Made by a program: the position numbers and the translations under genes. From NCBI GenBank assembly GCA_016199685.1, contig JACQGD010000054.1, forward strand, positions 1 through 10,097: DNA of 10,097 nt, read 5' to 3'. The stretch's first letter is position 1; the number at the start of each line of letters is the position of its first letter. Under the pieces are notes generated by a model. It saw only the letters and a list, made by a program, of their open reading frames with translations, was not told the DNA's origin and did not search any database. The DNA is from Candidatus Saccharimonadota bacterium. GTDB taxonomy: Bacteria > Patescibacteriota > Saccharimonadia > Saccharimonadales > Saccharimonadaceae. Of this stretch, positions 1 to 6,383 are shown in pieces.

Positions 1-44
1 AACGAATCGATGATTTAACAGCGAGACGCCAATCCTACGAATAG

Positions 45-56
45 GCATGCTAGAAT
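45..56 (+). promoter_or_regulatory. Probable extended -10 promoter of the ABC-2 exporter operon
   Basis: TGC followed by TAGAAT (48-56) forms an extended -10 element about 29 bases before the first start codon. No good -35 is visible at the 17-bp position (GCCAAT, 28-33), which is usual when a TG extension is present. Transcription would start near 63, giving a short leader that includes the Shine-Dalgarno site. Seen in sequence; promoter activity is inferred. Confidence 0.4.
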
Positions 57-68
57 GAAGTAAGTAAT

Positions 69-74
69 AAGGAG
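69..74 (+). promoter_or_regulatory. Shine-Dalgarno site of the ABC-2 ATPase gene
   Basis: AAGGAG lies 10 bases upstream of the ATG at 85 and fixes that start. This gene is translated in the ordinary SD-led way, unlike the leaderless genes further along the window. Confidence 0.7.
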
Positions 75-84
75 AACTGACCGA

Positions 85-840
85 ATGGCACGAGACACAT
101 CACCGATAGTATCTATAAAAAACTTTAGAAGGGATTTTGGCGGTAAGACCTTTATTAAAGATTTATCTTTTGACGTTGAACGCGGTGAAGTGTTTGGCTT
201 CCTCGGAAGTAACGGGTCAGGAAAAACGACGACTATTCGATCACTCCTAGGAATTTACCAGTCAGCTGGCGGCACACTTCACATCAACGGTAAGCCGTTT
301 TCAGTCGACGGAGGTGTCAAACTTGGCTACCTCCCAGAAGAGCGAGGACTATATAAGAAAGAATCCGTTATCGATGCCATGCTCTACTTTGGTCAGCTCA
401 AAGGTCTCTCGAAAGACGAGGCAAAAACACGTTCGATCGCGTATCTTGAACGCGTTAAACTCGCCGATAAAGCAACGACACGACTCGACAAACTCTCTGG
501 TGGGCAACAGCAAAAAATTCAATTAGGCATCACTATTATGAATGATCCAGACCTTCTTATTCTTGATGAACCCACAAAAGGGTTTGACCCTGTGAACCGA
601 CGACTCCTTATGGATATCATTGAAGAGCACCAACGTGCTGGTGCGACAATTATATTTGTCACTCACCAAATGGAAGAGGTCGAGCGGCTATGCGATCGAA
701 TTATCCTTCTCAAGGACGGTACAGCACACGCGTACGGCACAATTGCTGAGGTGAAAAAGAAATTCAATGGATTAAGTCTCGACGACATTTTCTTAAAGGT
801 GTACGGCGACGAAAACGAAGCGACAGAGGAGGAGAAATAA
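85..840 (+). CDS. ABC-2 type exporter, ATP-binding subunit (NatA/YhaQ-like)
   Basis: A 251-residue ATPase subunit of an ABC-2 type exporter that would power the permease encoded immediately downstream at the cytoplasmic face of the membrane. All nucleotide-binding motifs are present: Walker A GSNGSGKTT (41-49), signature LSGGQ (137-141), Walker B LLILDEP (157-163, catalytic Glu162) and the H-loop His194 in FVTHQ. The text KGYLPEERGLY-like around residues 80-91 (here GYLPEERGLY) follows the Q-loop region of NatA/YhaQ-type ATPases, which often have Glu-rich text there. A C-terminal extension after residue 215 ends in DIFLKVYG, typical of this subgroup. The stop is one base from the next ATG, and the gene's last codons carry the next gene's SD, so the two are translationally coupled. 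The family is secure; the substrate (sodium, a drug, a peptide) cannot be told from the sequence. Confidence 0.93.
   Translation: MARDTSPIVSIKNFRRDFGGKTFIKDLSFDVERGEVFGFLGSNGSGKTTTIRSLLGIYQSAGGTLHINGKPFSVDGGVKLGYLPEERGLYKKESVIDAMLYFGQLKGLSKDEAKTRSIAYLERVKLADKATTRLDKLSGGQQQKIQLGITIMNDPDLLILDEPTKGFDPVNRRLLMDIIEEHQRAGATIIFVTHQMEEVERLCDRIILLKDGTAHAYGTIAEVKKKFNGLSLDDIFLKVYGDENEATEEEK
827..832 (+). promoter_or_regulatory. Shine-Dalgarno site of the ABC-2 permease gene
   Basis: A perfect AGGAGG lies inside the last codons of the ATPase gene, 9 bases before the ATG at 842. It couples production of the two exporter subunits. Confidence 0.8.
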
Positions 841-841
841 T

Positions 842-2053
842 ATGCATAATCTTGGTACTGTATTTCGGTTCGAGCTCACTCGTACACTAAAAAAGAAATC
901 GTTTTGGATAAGTGCACTTTCTTTCCCGGTGGTGATTGCAGCTGTGTTTGCGATTATCTTCTTCTCAAACAAGACAACGAATGAAGCTGCAGATAATATG
1001 AAAAATCAGCAGTTTAGCATTGCCATTACAGACCAATCAGGTCATGTGAGCCCCGAAATACTTTCTTCATTGAAAGCAAAAACTGTTGCAGACAAGCAAC
1101 AAGCTATCGATGAGGTTAAATCTGGCAAGCTCGATGCGTACTATTACTACCCTCAAGATCTTACAAAGAATCGGGTAGAAGTATATGCTAAAGATGTCGG
1201 ACTGTTTAATAATGGTAAATACGAGAGCGTCGCAAAGACACTACTCCAAACAACCGCTAGCGCAAAAGTCGACCCTCAAACAACACTTGTCCTCCAAGAT
1301 AAAGTCAACTTTAGCTCTCTCACCTACAAGGACGGCGAACAATTTGATGGAATTAAGGAACTCATAGCTCCTGGTATATTCTTGGTTCTGTTCTACATTT
1401 TGATTGCTATGTTTGGTAGTCAAATGCTGACGAGTACGACCGAAGAAAAAGAGAACCGTGTCATTGAAATGATACTTACAACCATCGAAGCTCGGACGCT
1501 TATTATTGGTAAGATATTCTCTCTTATAATCCTAGCCTTGATCCAGGTCATCGTCATACTTATTCCGGTGATTATAGTCTACTTACTCTTTAGAACCCAA
1601 CTCGAGCTACCAAATGTCGACCTCAGTTCGATTCCAATTGATCCATTGCGGATTGGTGTAAGCGCGCTCATATTTGTGTTTAGCTTCTTGCTGTTTACGG
1701 GATTACTCGTTGGAATCGGTGCGGCTGCGCCAACGGCGAAAGAAGCTGGAAGTTTCTTTGGAGTTATCATGGTATTCATATTTGGTCCGCTTTATGCCTT
1801 TACATTATTCGTATCGATGCCAGAATCACCCCTCGTAAAATTCTTGTCATTCTTCCCACTAACGGCTCCAATACCGCTCCTCCTAAGAAACGCTGTTGGC
1901 AACCTATCGTTACTTGAAGCGGCGATCGGAATTGCTATCCTTGCCGTTAGCTCCGTGATCGCATTGTCCATTGCAGTCCGCCTTTTCCGATATGGTGCTC
2001 TGGAATACTCAAAGCGACTTTCTCTCGACGTATTATTTAAGAAGAAATCGTAA
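842..2053 (+). CDS. ABC-2 type exporter permease (NatB/YhaP-like)
   Basis: A 403-residue integral membrane subunit. One N-terminal span (about 21-43) leads into a roughly 130-residue extracytoplasmic domain (44-172), followed by a C-terminal membrane block with spans near 174-196, 222-250, 271-295, 303-325 and 356-381, plus a hydrophobic segment near 333-348. Between the second and third spans is EEKENRVIEMILTT (201-214), the cytoplasmic coupling segment typical of NatB/YhaP permeases (ABC2_membrane_3 type), which contacts the ATPase. The C-terminus is basic (FKKKS). It forms the transport channel with the preceding ATPase and has no separate promoter. No terminator hairpin is visible after its stop; 33 bases later the promoter of the next gene has begun. 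Family assignment is strong; the cargo is unknown. Confidence 0.92.
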   Translation: MHNLGTVFRFELTRTLKKKSFWISALSFPVVIAAVFAIIFFSNKTTNEAADNMKNQQFSIAITDQSGHVSPEILSSLKAKTVADKQQAIDEVKSGKLDAYYYYPQDLTKNRVEVYAKDVGLFNNGKYESVAKTLLQTTASAKVDPQTTLVLQDKVNFSSLTYKDGEQFDGIKELIAPGIFLVLFYILIAMFGSQMLTSTTEEKENRVIEMILTTIEARTLIIGKIFSLIILALIQVIVILIPVIIVYLLFRTQLELPNVDLSSIPIDPLRIGVSALIFVFSFLLFTGLLVGIGAAAPTAKEAGSFFGVIMVFIFGPLYAFTLFVSMPESPLVKFLSFFPLTAPIPLLLRNAVGNLSLLEAAIGIAILAVSSVIALSIAVRLFRYGALEYSKRLSLDVLFKKKS

Positions 2054-2065
2054 CCGTAAGGCGTA

Positions 2066-2094
2066 TTGATTAATATCGCTAGATAATGTATAGT
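2066..2094 (+). promoter_or_regulatory. Leaderless promoter of the HxlR-family gene
   Basis: TTGATT (2066-2071), a 17-bp spacer and TATAGT (2089-2094) form a near-consensus sigma-70 type promoter. Six bases after the -10 box comes the ATG at 2101, so the first transcribed base should be the A of the start codon. No Shine-Dalgarno sequence precedes it. The -10 box would fall inside the coding region if the upstream ATG (2086) were used, which argues for 2101. Confidence 0.65.
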
Positions 2095-2100
2095 AATACT

Positions 2101-2418
2101 ATGACAAACGCAGTTATTGATCCTTCCATTGGTTGCATCAAAGCCGCCACTGCAGTTCTTGGCGACAAATGGACACCGCAACTTTTACGTTTCTTCATCA
2201 ACGAAGAGGTTGTTCGATTTTGCCAAATTCAAGACCTTGTAGGTGGAATCAACCCACGGACGCTCTCTGCACGTCTTGATCATCTTGAAAATGAAGGGAT
2301 AATAATGAAGCTCCAAAACAGCAGCAACAGTCGCTGTGAGTACGCTTTAACCCCTAAGGGACAAGATCTTTTACCTATACTCCGCACCATGGAAGAGTGG
2401 AGTGCAAAGTACGCGTAA
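2101..2418 (+). CDS. HxlR-family winged-helix transcriptional regulator
   Basis: A 105-residue DNA-binding protein of the HxlR/MarR-like family, normally a dimeric cytoplasmic repressor or activator that senses redox-active or electrophilic compounds. Family features: a Cys early in helix 1 (Cys12), then VLGDKWTPQLLRF (24-36), the wing-helix text INPRTLSARLDHLENEGI (about 61-78), a beta-wing ending in CEYALTPKG, and EEWSAKY near the C-terminus. Cys12 sits where HxlR relatives such as YodB and HypR carry their redox-sensing cysteine; further Cys residues lie in RFCQIQD and SRCEYA. An in-frame ATG at 2086 would add five residues, but the promoter geometry favours 2101. It lies between an exporter operon and a two-component operon, either of which could be its target; nothing in the sequence decides this. 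Confidence 0.88.
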   Translation: MTNAVIDPSIGCIKAATAVLGDKWTPQLLRFFINEEVVRFCQIQDLVGGINPRTLSARLDHLENEGIIMKLQNSSNSRCEYALTPKGQDLLPILRTMEEWSAKYA

Positions 2419-2419
2419 A

Positions 2420-2463
2420 TTATTTACCAGTATTTTGTGAGATTAATTACAGTCATTTATCAG
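2420..2463 (+). repeat. Four 11-bp direct repeats, putative OmpR/PhoB-type response-regulator site
   Basis: Four consecutive 11-mers fill the gap between the HxlR stop and the response-regulator promoter: TTATTTACCAG (2420-2430), TATTTTGTGAG (2431-2441), ATTAATTACAG (2442-2452) and TCATTTATCAG (2453-2463). All end in AG, three in CAG. The first and last agree at 9 of 11 positions and are exactly 33 bp apart; the middle two are degenerate. Tandem 11-bp half-sites ending about 10 bp before a -10 box is the geometry of PhoB-class binding sites. The array ends 10 bp before TACTAT (2474-2479). The repeat is seen directly; binding by the adjacent regulator is inferred. Confidence 0.6.
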
Positions 2464-2473
2464 CATAAGATAG

Positions 2474-2483
2474 TACTATAGTA
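2474..2483 (+). promoter_or_regulatory. Leaderless -10 region of the two-component operon
   Basis: TACTATAGTA is a perfect 10-bp palindrome containing two possible -10 boxes: TACTAT (2474-2479, seven bases before the ATG) and TATAGT (2477-2482, four bases before). With TACTAT, transcription would start at the A of the start codon at 2487. There is no recognisable -35 at 17 bp; the direct repeats occupy that place, as in activator-dependent promoters. No Shine-Dalgarno sequence is present. Confidence 0.55.
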
Positions 2484-2486
2484 TAT

Positions 2487-3164
2487 ATGAGAATATTAGT
2501 TGTCGAAGATGAGCATAAGATTGCACGAGCCTTAGGACGAGCGCTCGAACAGGAAAAGTATGCTGTTGATGTTGTTTACGATGGTGACGAGGGACATGCT
2601 ATGGCCACTACAGAACCATACGACCTCGCTATTATTGATCGTATGATTCCAGGTGAATACGATGGGCTTGCTATCGTAAAAGCAATGCGCGAGGCAAAAA
2701 TACATACCCCTGTGCTTATCCTCACCGCTCTCGGTACAACTGCGGATAAAACAAAAGGACTCGACAGTGGCGCTGATGATTACCTCGTAAAGCCGTTTGC
2801 ACTTGAAGAACTCCTAGCGCGTGTCCGTGCACTCCTTCGTCGTCCAGCAGAGCAGCAAAGTGTTATCCTGACAGCAGGTGACCTTACGCTCGACACAACG
2901 ACATTTCAGACTACTCGAGCTGGAAAAGAAATCAACCTTACGAGTAAAGAATTCGCACTGCTTGAGTACATGCTTCGTAATCAAGGCCGTCCTCTTTCAA
3001 AAGAAACAATCATATCTCATGTATGGGACTACGATGCTGACATCCTTCTTAATACGGTTGAAGTATATATTAAATATCTTCGCACGAAAGTTGATCAGCC
3101 TTTCAAAACTCCACCACTCATCCAAACTGTTCGTGGCTTCGGTTACAAAATAGATACAAAGTAG
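2487..3164 (+). CDS. OmpR/PhoB-family response regulator
   Basis: A 225-residue cytoplasmic two-component response regulator. The receiver domain (1-118) has the acidic pocket Glu7/Asp8/Glu9, the phospho-acceptor Asp51 in AIIDRMIPG, the switch residue Thr80 in LILTA and the invariant Lys102 in VKPF. A linker (119-130) leads to a winged-helix OmpR-type effector domain with LTSKEFALLEYMLRNQGRP (about 151-169), VWDYD, and the recognition-helix region NTVEVYIKYLRTKVD, ending in TVRGFGYKI. Length and motif order are normal. It is predicted to be phosphorylated by the kinase whose ATG begins one base after this stop. The 11-bp repeats before the gene suggest autoregulation, and similar repeats lie before the downstream MacB-like exporter. 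The family is certain; the stimulus is unknown. Confidence 0.95.
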   Translation: MRILVVEDEHKIARALGRALEQEKYAVDVVYDGDEGHAMATTEPYDLAIIDRMIPGEYDGLAIVKAMREAKIHTPVLILTALGTTADKTKGLDSGADDYLVKPFALEELLARVRALLRRPAEQQSVILTAGDLTLDTTTFQTTRAGKEINLTSKEFALLEYMLRNQGRPLSKETIISHVWDYDADILLNTVEVYIKYLRTKVDQPFKTPPLIQTVRGFGYKIDTK

Positions 3165-3165
3165 T

Positions 3166-4194
3166 ATGTTTCAGTCTGCCACTCTTAAATTAACAGGTTG
3201 GTACCTGCTTATACTCATGACGATTAGTCTTATTTTTAGTATTAGCATCTACAATATCACCTCTCAAGAAGTAGGTAATCGGCTTCAAGATTTACAATCG
3301 AGATATGAAGAGTCGGGGATTCCTACAACACCACGGATAGATCCTCACTATTCGCAGTTTCGAGACAACCAAAACAGCGTTGCAAACACAAATCTTTTTT
3401 TCTCGCTTGTCTACGTCAATATTATTATTGTCGTTGGCGGCGGCATTGGCAGCTACGCACTCGCTCGGCGTACGCTTCATGATATCGAAGAAGCTCACGA
3501 GGCTCAGTCACGGTTTACAAGTGATGCGAGCCATGAACTTCGCACCCCACTTGCTGTTATGAAATCGGAAATAGAAGTCATATTACGAGACCCGAGCGTA
3601 AGTAAGAGCGAGTTACGAGAAACGCTTCAGAGTAACCTCGAAGAAGTCGACAAACTAAGTCGTCTCTCAAAGGTTTTACTGCAGCTGTCGAAAATTGATC
3701 ACACCGACATGGCATTTGAAAAAATAAATCTCAAGATGATTCTGAGTGATGTCATAAAGCGCCAAAACCAGCCCTCAAATAGAATGAAACTCATCTGTGC
3801 TGCAAATCTTCCACCTGCACTTGGTAACAAAGATGGAGTAGAGGAACTTTGTATGATCCTTGTCGATAACGCTCTCAAGTACAGCCCTAGTGACAGTCTG
3901 GTAACGATACGCTTAGCAAAGCGAAGTGGTAAAGTATGTATCGAGATCGTCAATACAGGCAAAGGTATTGGCGAGCAAGATCTTCCGCACATTTTTGATA
4001 GGTTTTACCGGGCAGATACGTCACGTACAAATGGCGATCAGGCAGGTCATGGACTTGGTCTTGCACTTGCAAAAAAGATAGTAGAGATTCATCACGGTGA
4101 ATTGAGTGCGAGCAGTGCGCTTGACCATGCAACAACATTTACAGTTTTACTGCCTATTTTCAGCAAAGTTCCAGCAAATTCTCAATCTAAATAA
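3166..4194 (+). CDS. Membrane sensor histidine kinase (HAMP-less)
   Basis: A 342-residue sensor kinase, partner of the preceding response regulator. Two membrane spans (about 10-30 and 76-99) enclose a short extracytoplasmic loop of roughly 45 residues, too small for a classical ligand-binding fold. TM2 runs through ARRTL directly into the dimerisation helix; no HAMP domain fits between them. The H-box is DASHELRTPL with phospho-acceptor His123. ATP-binding motifs follow: N-box VDNALKYS (Asn235), G1 NTGKGIG (263-269; Asn replaces the usual first Asp, a change also seen in other kinases), F-box FDRFYR (278-282) and G2 GHGLGLALAK. Translation is probably coupled to the regulator gene, since the ATG is one base after its stop and no SD is visible. 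The small sensor loop suggests that it senses membrane perturbation or an exporter partner rather than a soluble ligand (inference). Confidence 0.94.
   Translation: MFQSATLKLTGWYLLILMTISLIFSISIYNITSQEVGNRLQDLQSRYEESGIPTTPRIDPHYSQFRDNQNSVANTNLFFSLVYVNIIIVVGGGIGSYALARRTLHDIEEAHEAQSRFTSDASHELRTPLAVMKSEIEVILRDPSVSKSELRETLQSNLEEVDKLSRLSKVLLQLSKIDHTDMAFEKINLKMILSDVIKRQNQPSNRMKLICAANLPPALGNKDGVEELCMILVDNALKYSPSDSLVTIRLAKRSGKVCIEIVNTGKGIGEQDLPHIFDRFYRADTSRTNGDQAGHGLGLALAKKIVEIHHGELSASSALDHATTFTVLLPIFSKVPANSQSK
4153..4185 (+). promoter_or_regulatory. Possible second response-regulator site within the kinase 3' end
   Basis: CCTATTTTCAG (4153-4163), CAAAGTTCCAG (4164-4174) and CAAATTCTCAA (4175-4185) form an 11-bp ladder. 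It ends 10 bp before the -10 box TATACT, the same offset as in the array before the response-regulator gene. Similarity is partial and the bases also encode the kinase C-terminus, so this is a weaker call than the upstream array. Confidence 0.3.
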
Positions 4195-4195
4195 G

Positions 4196-4201
4196 TATAC
4201 T
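4196..4201 (+). promoter_or_regulatory. Possible -10 box of the MacB-like exporter operon
   Basis: TATACT starts two bases after the kinase stop and matches the -10 consensus at five of six positions. Transcription would begin near 4208, leaving a leader of about 35-50 bases that includes a start-codon hairpin. No clear -35 is present at 17 bp, consistent with activator dependence. Confidence 0.4.
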
Positions 4202-4223
4202 ACGTTTGTAATCAAATAATAAC

Positions 4224-4246
4224 TCATCATTCTTAGTGAGTGATGA
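4224..4246 (+). repeat. Hairpin overlapping the exporter permease start codon
   Basis: TCATCATTC (4224-4232) pairs with GAGTGATGA (4238-4246) through nine base pairs, one of them T-G, around a five-base loop. The right arm contains the GTG (4240) and ATG (4243) start codons. There is no T-tract after it, so it is not an ordinary intrinsic terminator. It could hide the start codon in the mRNA, or act as a dyad operator in DNA. Confidence 0.45.
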
Positions 4247-5652
4247 AGATTGGAATATATATGAACGTAGTAACACGAGGCGTCAAAAACGCCTTGCGAA
4301 GCCCTACGAGAAGTGGGGCAATCGTTTTAATGCTGGCTATCAGCATCGCGCTTATTCTCGTCATGCTCGCAGCACGGACGAGTGTGACGACAAAGATTGC
4401 AGAAGTAAAGGCAGCGACCGCCAGTACAATCACCGTTTCACCTGCAGGGATTCAAGGAGGTATGGGTGGCGGTGATCCTCTGACTGCAGACCAAGTGAAG
4501 ACAATTACGAGCACAGAGCATGTCTCGGGAGTTATTTCGACTCTCACGGATCAGCTCGGTACAAGCGAGACAAACCTCACTCCATCAACCGAGCTTGGCA
4601 GATTCGGCCAGCGTATGCAGCGTTTTGAGGGTACTTCAGGATCGTCCGCAACACCACCGACTCCACCAGAAGGGATGGGCGAAGGTGACTCATCAACGGA
4701 AACTCGTATACCGCCTCAGCCAAGGACACTAGTAACGGGGACATCCGATCCCAACTCACTTGCAACCAATGGCGGTAAGCTAGTCCTCACTAGCGGTGAA
4801 ACAATCGACGGCACAAGTGAAGAGCGTATCGGACTTGTCGGAAGTAATCTTGCAGAAAAAAATAGTTTAAAAGTTGGCAGTACCCTCACTGCGTACGGAC
4901 AAACTATTACCGTAAAAGGCATTTACAAGACAGGGAATGATTTTGCCGATAACGGCCTCATACTACCACTAAAAACATTGCAGACATTAACCGACCAATC
5001 AGGCTCAGTCTTGAGTGCAACAATCACCGTTGATTCGAGTGAAAATGTCGCATCAACCGTAACAGCACTAAAAGAAAAACTCGGCGACAAAGCGGACGTC
5101 ACAAGCGCAGCAGATAGAGCAACAAGTAGCCTTGAATCGCTTGAGAGTATAGGAAACCTCACACTTGTCGGAGTTATCGGCGCAGCAATTGCTGGTGGTG
5201 TAATTGTGCTCCTCTCAATGATTATGATTGTACGGGAGCGGCGGCGTGAAATCGGCGTCATAAAAGCAATTGGCGGCACCAACTTCAAAGTCATCACTCA
5301 GTTTATGGTCGAAGCAGTCACACTCACCTTTATTGGAGCGATCGTTGGTATTGGACTTGGCGTTACAACAAGTGGGCCACTCACGAAAGCACTTGTCAGC
5401 TCAAGCGAGTCAACAACAACTTCCGAACAGGGTAGAACCCCTGGTGGTATGCGAGGGGGCTTAGGAAGACCGGGTGCGGGCGGACCTATCGCCAGTGCAC
5501 GGGCAAGTGTCAATGACATTACCGGTACACTTTCACCGGGGGTATTTGCAGGGGCAGTTGGAATTACCTTCTTGATTGCCATCGTCGGTAGCGCGGTGCC
5601 AGCATGGCTTATCTCACGAGTACGCCCAGCAGAAGTATTAAGGACAGAATAG
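4243..5652 (+). CDS. MacB/FtsX-type ABC exporter permease
   Basis: A permease of about 469 residues from the MacB/LolC (FtsX-domain) superfamily, partner of the next gene's ATPase. Layout: span 1 (about 25-44), a roughly 260-residue extracytoplasmic MacB-type core domain, span 2 (307-331), the cytoplasmic coupling motif RERRREIGVIKAIGG (331-345), span 3 (354-377), an unusually long outer loop (378-432) and span 4 (433-457), ending in ISRVRPAEVLRTE, the usual FtsX-family tail. These exporters work by mechanotransmission, moving lipids, peptides or antibiotics out of the membrane. Two low-complexity stretches stand out: Met/Gly/Pro/Thr-rich text around residues 70-80 and 118-162, and Ser/Thr then Gly/Arg/Met-rich text at 385-418. 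The start is uncertain: GTG 4240, ATG 4243 and ATG 4261 are all in frame, none with a clear SD. The stop overlaps the next gene's SD. The family is secure; the substrate is unknown. Confidence 0.9.
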   Translation: MKIGIYMNVVTRGVKNALRSPTRSGAIVLMLAISIALILVMLAARTSVTTKIAEVKAATASTITVSPAGIQGGMGGGDPLTADQVKTITSTEHVSGVISTLTDQLGTSETNLTPSTELGRFGQRMQRFEGTSGSSATPPTPPEGMGEGDSSTETRIPPQPRTLVTGTSDPNSLATNGGKLVLTSGETIDGTSEERIGLVGSNLAEKNSLKVGSTLTAYGQTITVKGIYKTGNDFADNGLILPLKTLQTLTDQSGSVLSATITVDSSENVASTVTALKEKLGDKADVTSAADRATSSLESLESIGNLTLVGVIGAAIAGGVIVLLSMIMIVRERRREIGVIKAIGGTNFKVITQFMVEAVTLTFIGAIVGIGLGVTTSGPLTKALVSSSESTTTSEQGRTPGGMRGGLGRPGAGGPIASARASVNDITGTLSPGVFAGAVGITFLIAIVGSAVPAWLISRVRPAEVLRTE

Positions 5653-5655
5653 GAG
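5651..5655 (+). promoter_or_regulatory. Shine-Dalgarno site of the MacB-like ATPase gene
   Basis: AGGAG overlaps the permease stop (TAG, 5650-5652) and lies six bases before the ATG at 5662, coupling translation of the two subunits. Confidence 0.75.
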
Positions 5656-5661
5656 AACCAT

Positions 5662-6339
5662 ATGTCACTTACAGTAAAAGACCTCACAAAATCGTTCCAA
5701 GCGCCCGGTGGCACTGTTCATGCACTCGATCACGTCAGTTTCCACGTCGATACAGGTGAATTCGCAAGTATCGTTGGTAAATCAGGCAGTGGTAAAAGTA
5801 CGCTTCTCAGTTTACTTGGCGCGCTTGATCAGCCGACCAGTGGAGAAATTTTAGTCGATTATCAAGACATTACCAGCTTCACGGCGACGAAACAAACAAA
5901 TTATCGCTCAAAAAAGATTGGCTTTGTATTTCAGCACTACAATCTGATTCCAAATCTTAGCGCACTCGACAATGTCATGCTTGCTCTCGAATTCGGCGGC
6001 GTGCCATCACGCGAGCGAAGAGATAAGGCGGCTGAGCTTTTAGAGGAAGTTGGCATAAATACCGAAGAGCAGCGACGAAAACCCTCACGACTCTCAGGTG
6101 GTCAGCAGCAACGGGTAAGCATAGCCCGAGCGCTCGCAAACCATCCGGCTGTGATTCTTGCCGATGAGCCTACGGGGAACCTCGACACAGAAACAGGGCA
6201 AAAAATCTTCGACCTGCTTCACAATTTATCTCGTAGTGAGAATACAACGATTATCGCAGTGACGCATGACCTCGATATTGCCGGCAAGACGGATCGCACC
6301 TTCCGATTGCAAGATGGCAAGCTTGTTAAACACAAATAA
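5662..6339 (+). CDS. ABC exporter ATP-binding subunit (LolD/MacB-like)
   Basis: A 225-residue ATPase that powers the preceding FtsX-type permease. Motifs: A-loop region near residues 11-20 (SFQAPGGTVH), Walker A GKSGSGKST (39-47), Q-loop Gln91 in FVFQHYNL, signature LSGGQQQRVSIARAL (144-158), Walker B VILADEPTGNLD (164-175, catalytic Glu169) and switch His202 in AVTHD. FQHYNLIPNLSALDNV and ADEPTGNLDTETG are hallmarks of the LolD/MacB/FtsE class, as opposed to the NatA-like ATPase at the window start. Length is typical. The pair makes a 2+2 exporter complex in the cytoplasmic membrane. The operon ends here with an intrinsic terminator. Position after a two-component pair resembles the exporter-plus-sensor modules for antimicrobial peptide resistance in Firmicutes, but that role is only inferred. 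Confidence 0.95.
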   Translation: MSLTVKDLTKSFQAPGGTVHALDHVSFHVDTGEFASIVGKSGSGKSTLLSLLGALDQPTSGEILVDYQDITSFTATKQTNYRSKKIGFVFQHYNLIPNLSALDNVMLALEFGGVPSRERRDKAAELLEEVGINTEEQRRKPSRLSGGQQQRVSIARALANHPAVILADEPTGNLDTETGQKIFDLLHNLSRSENTTIIAVTHDLDIAGKTDRTFRLQDGKLVKHK

Positions 6340-6356
6340 CCATGACAGAGTAAAAC

Positions 6357-6378
6357 AGCCCCATCAAAGGGCTTTTTT
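6357..6378 (+). terminator. Intrinsic terminator of the MacB-like operon, possibly bidirectional
   Basis: AGCCC (6357-6361) pairs with GGGCT (6369-6373) around a seven-base loop and runs into a tract of six T (6373-6378). Read on the minus strand the same stem is followed by GTTTT, so it could also stop transcripts coming from the minus-strand small gene. Confidence 0.75.
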
Positions 6379-6383
6379 ACGTA

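Noticed and set aside
4224..4246. Intrinsic terminator after the kinase gene
   Set aside because: The stem is not followed by a T-tract (AGATTGG follows) and the right arm contains the next start codon.
5298..5714. Long open minus-strand frames opposite the ABC genes and the ATPase (also 1792-2181, 4923-5297, 8978-9379, 9386-9808)
   Set aside because: They lie antisense to well-supported genes, have no SD or promoter, and look like frames left open by codon bias.
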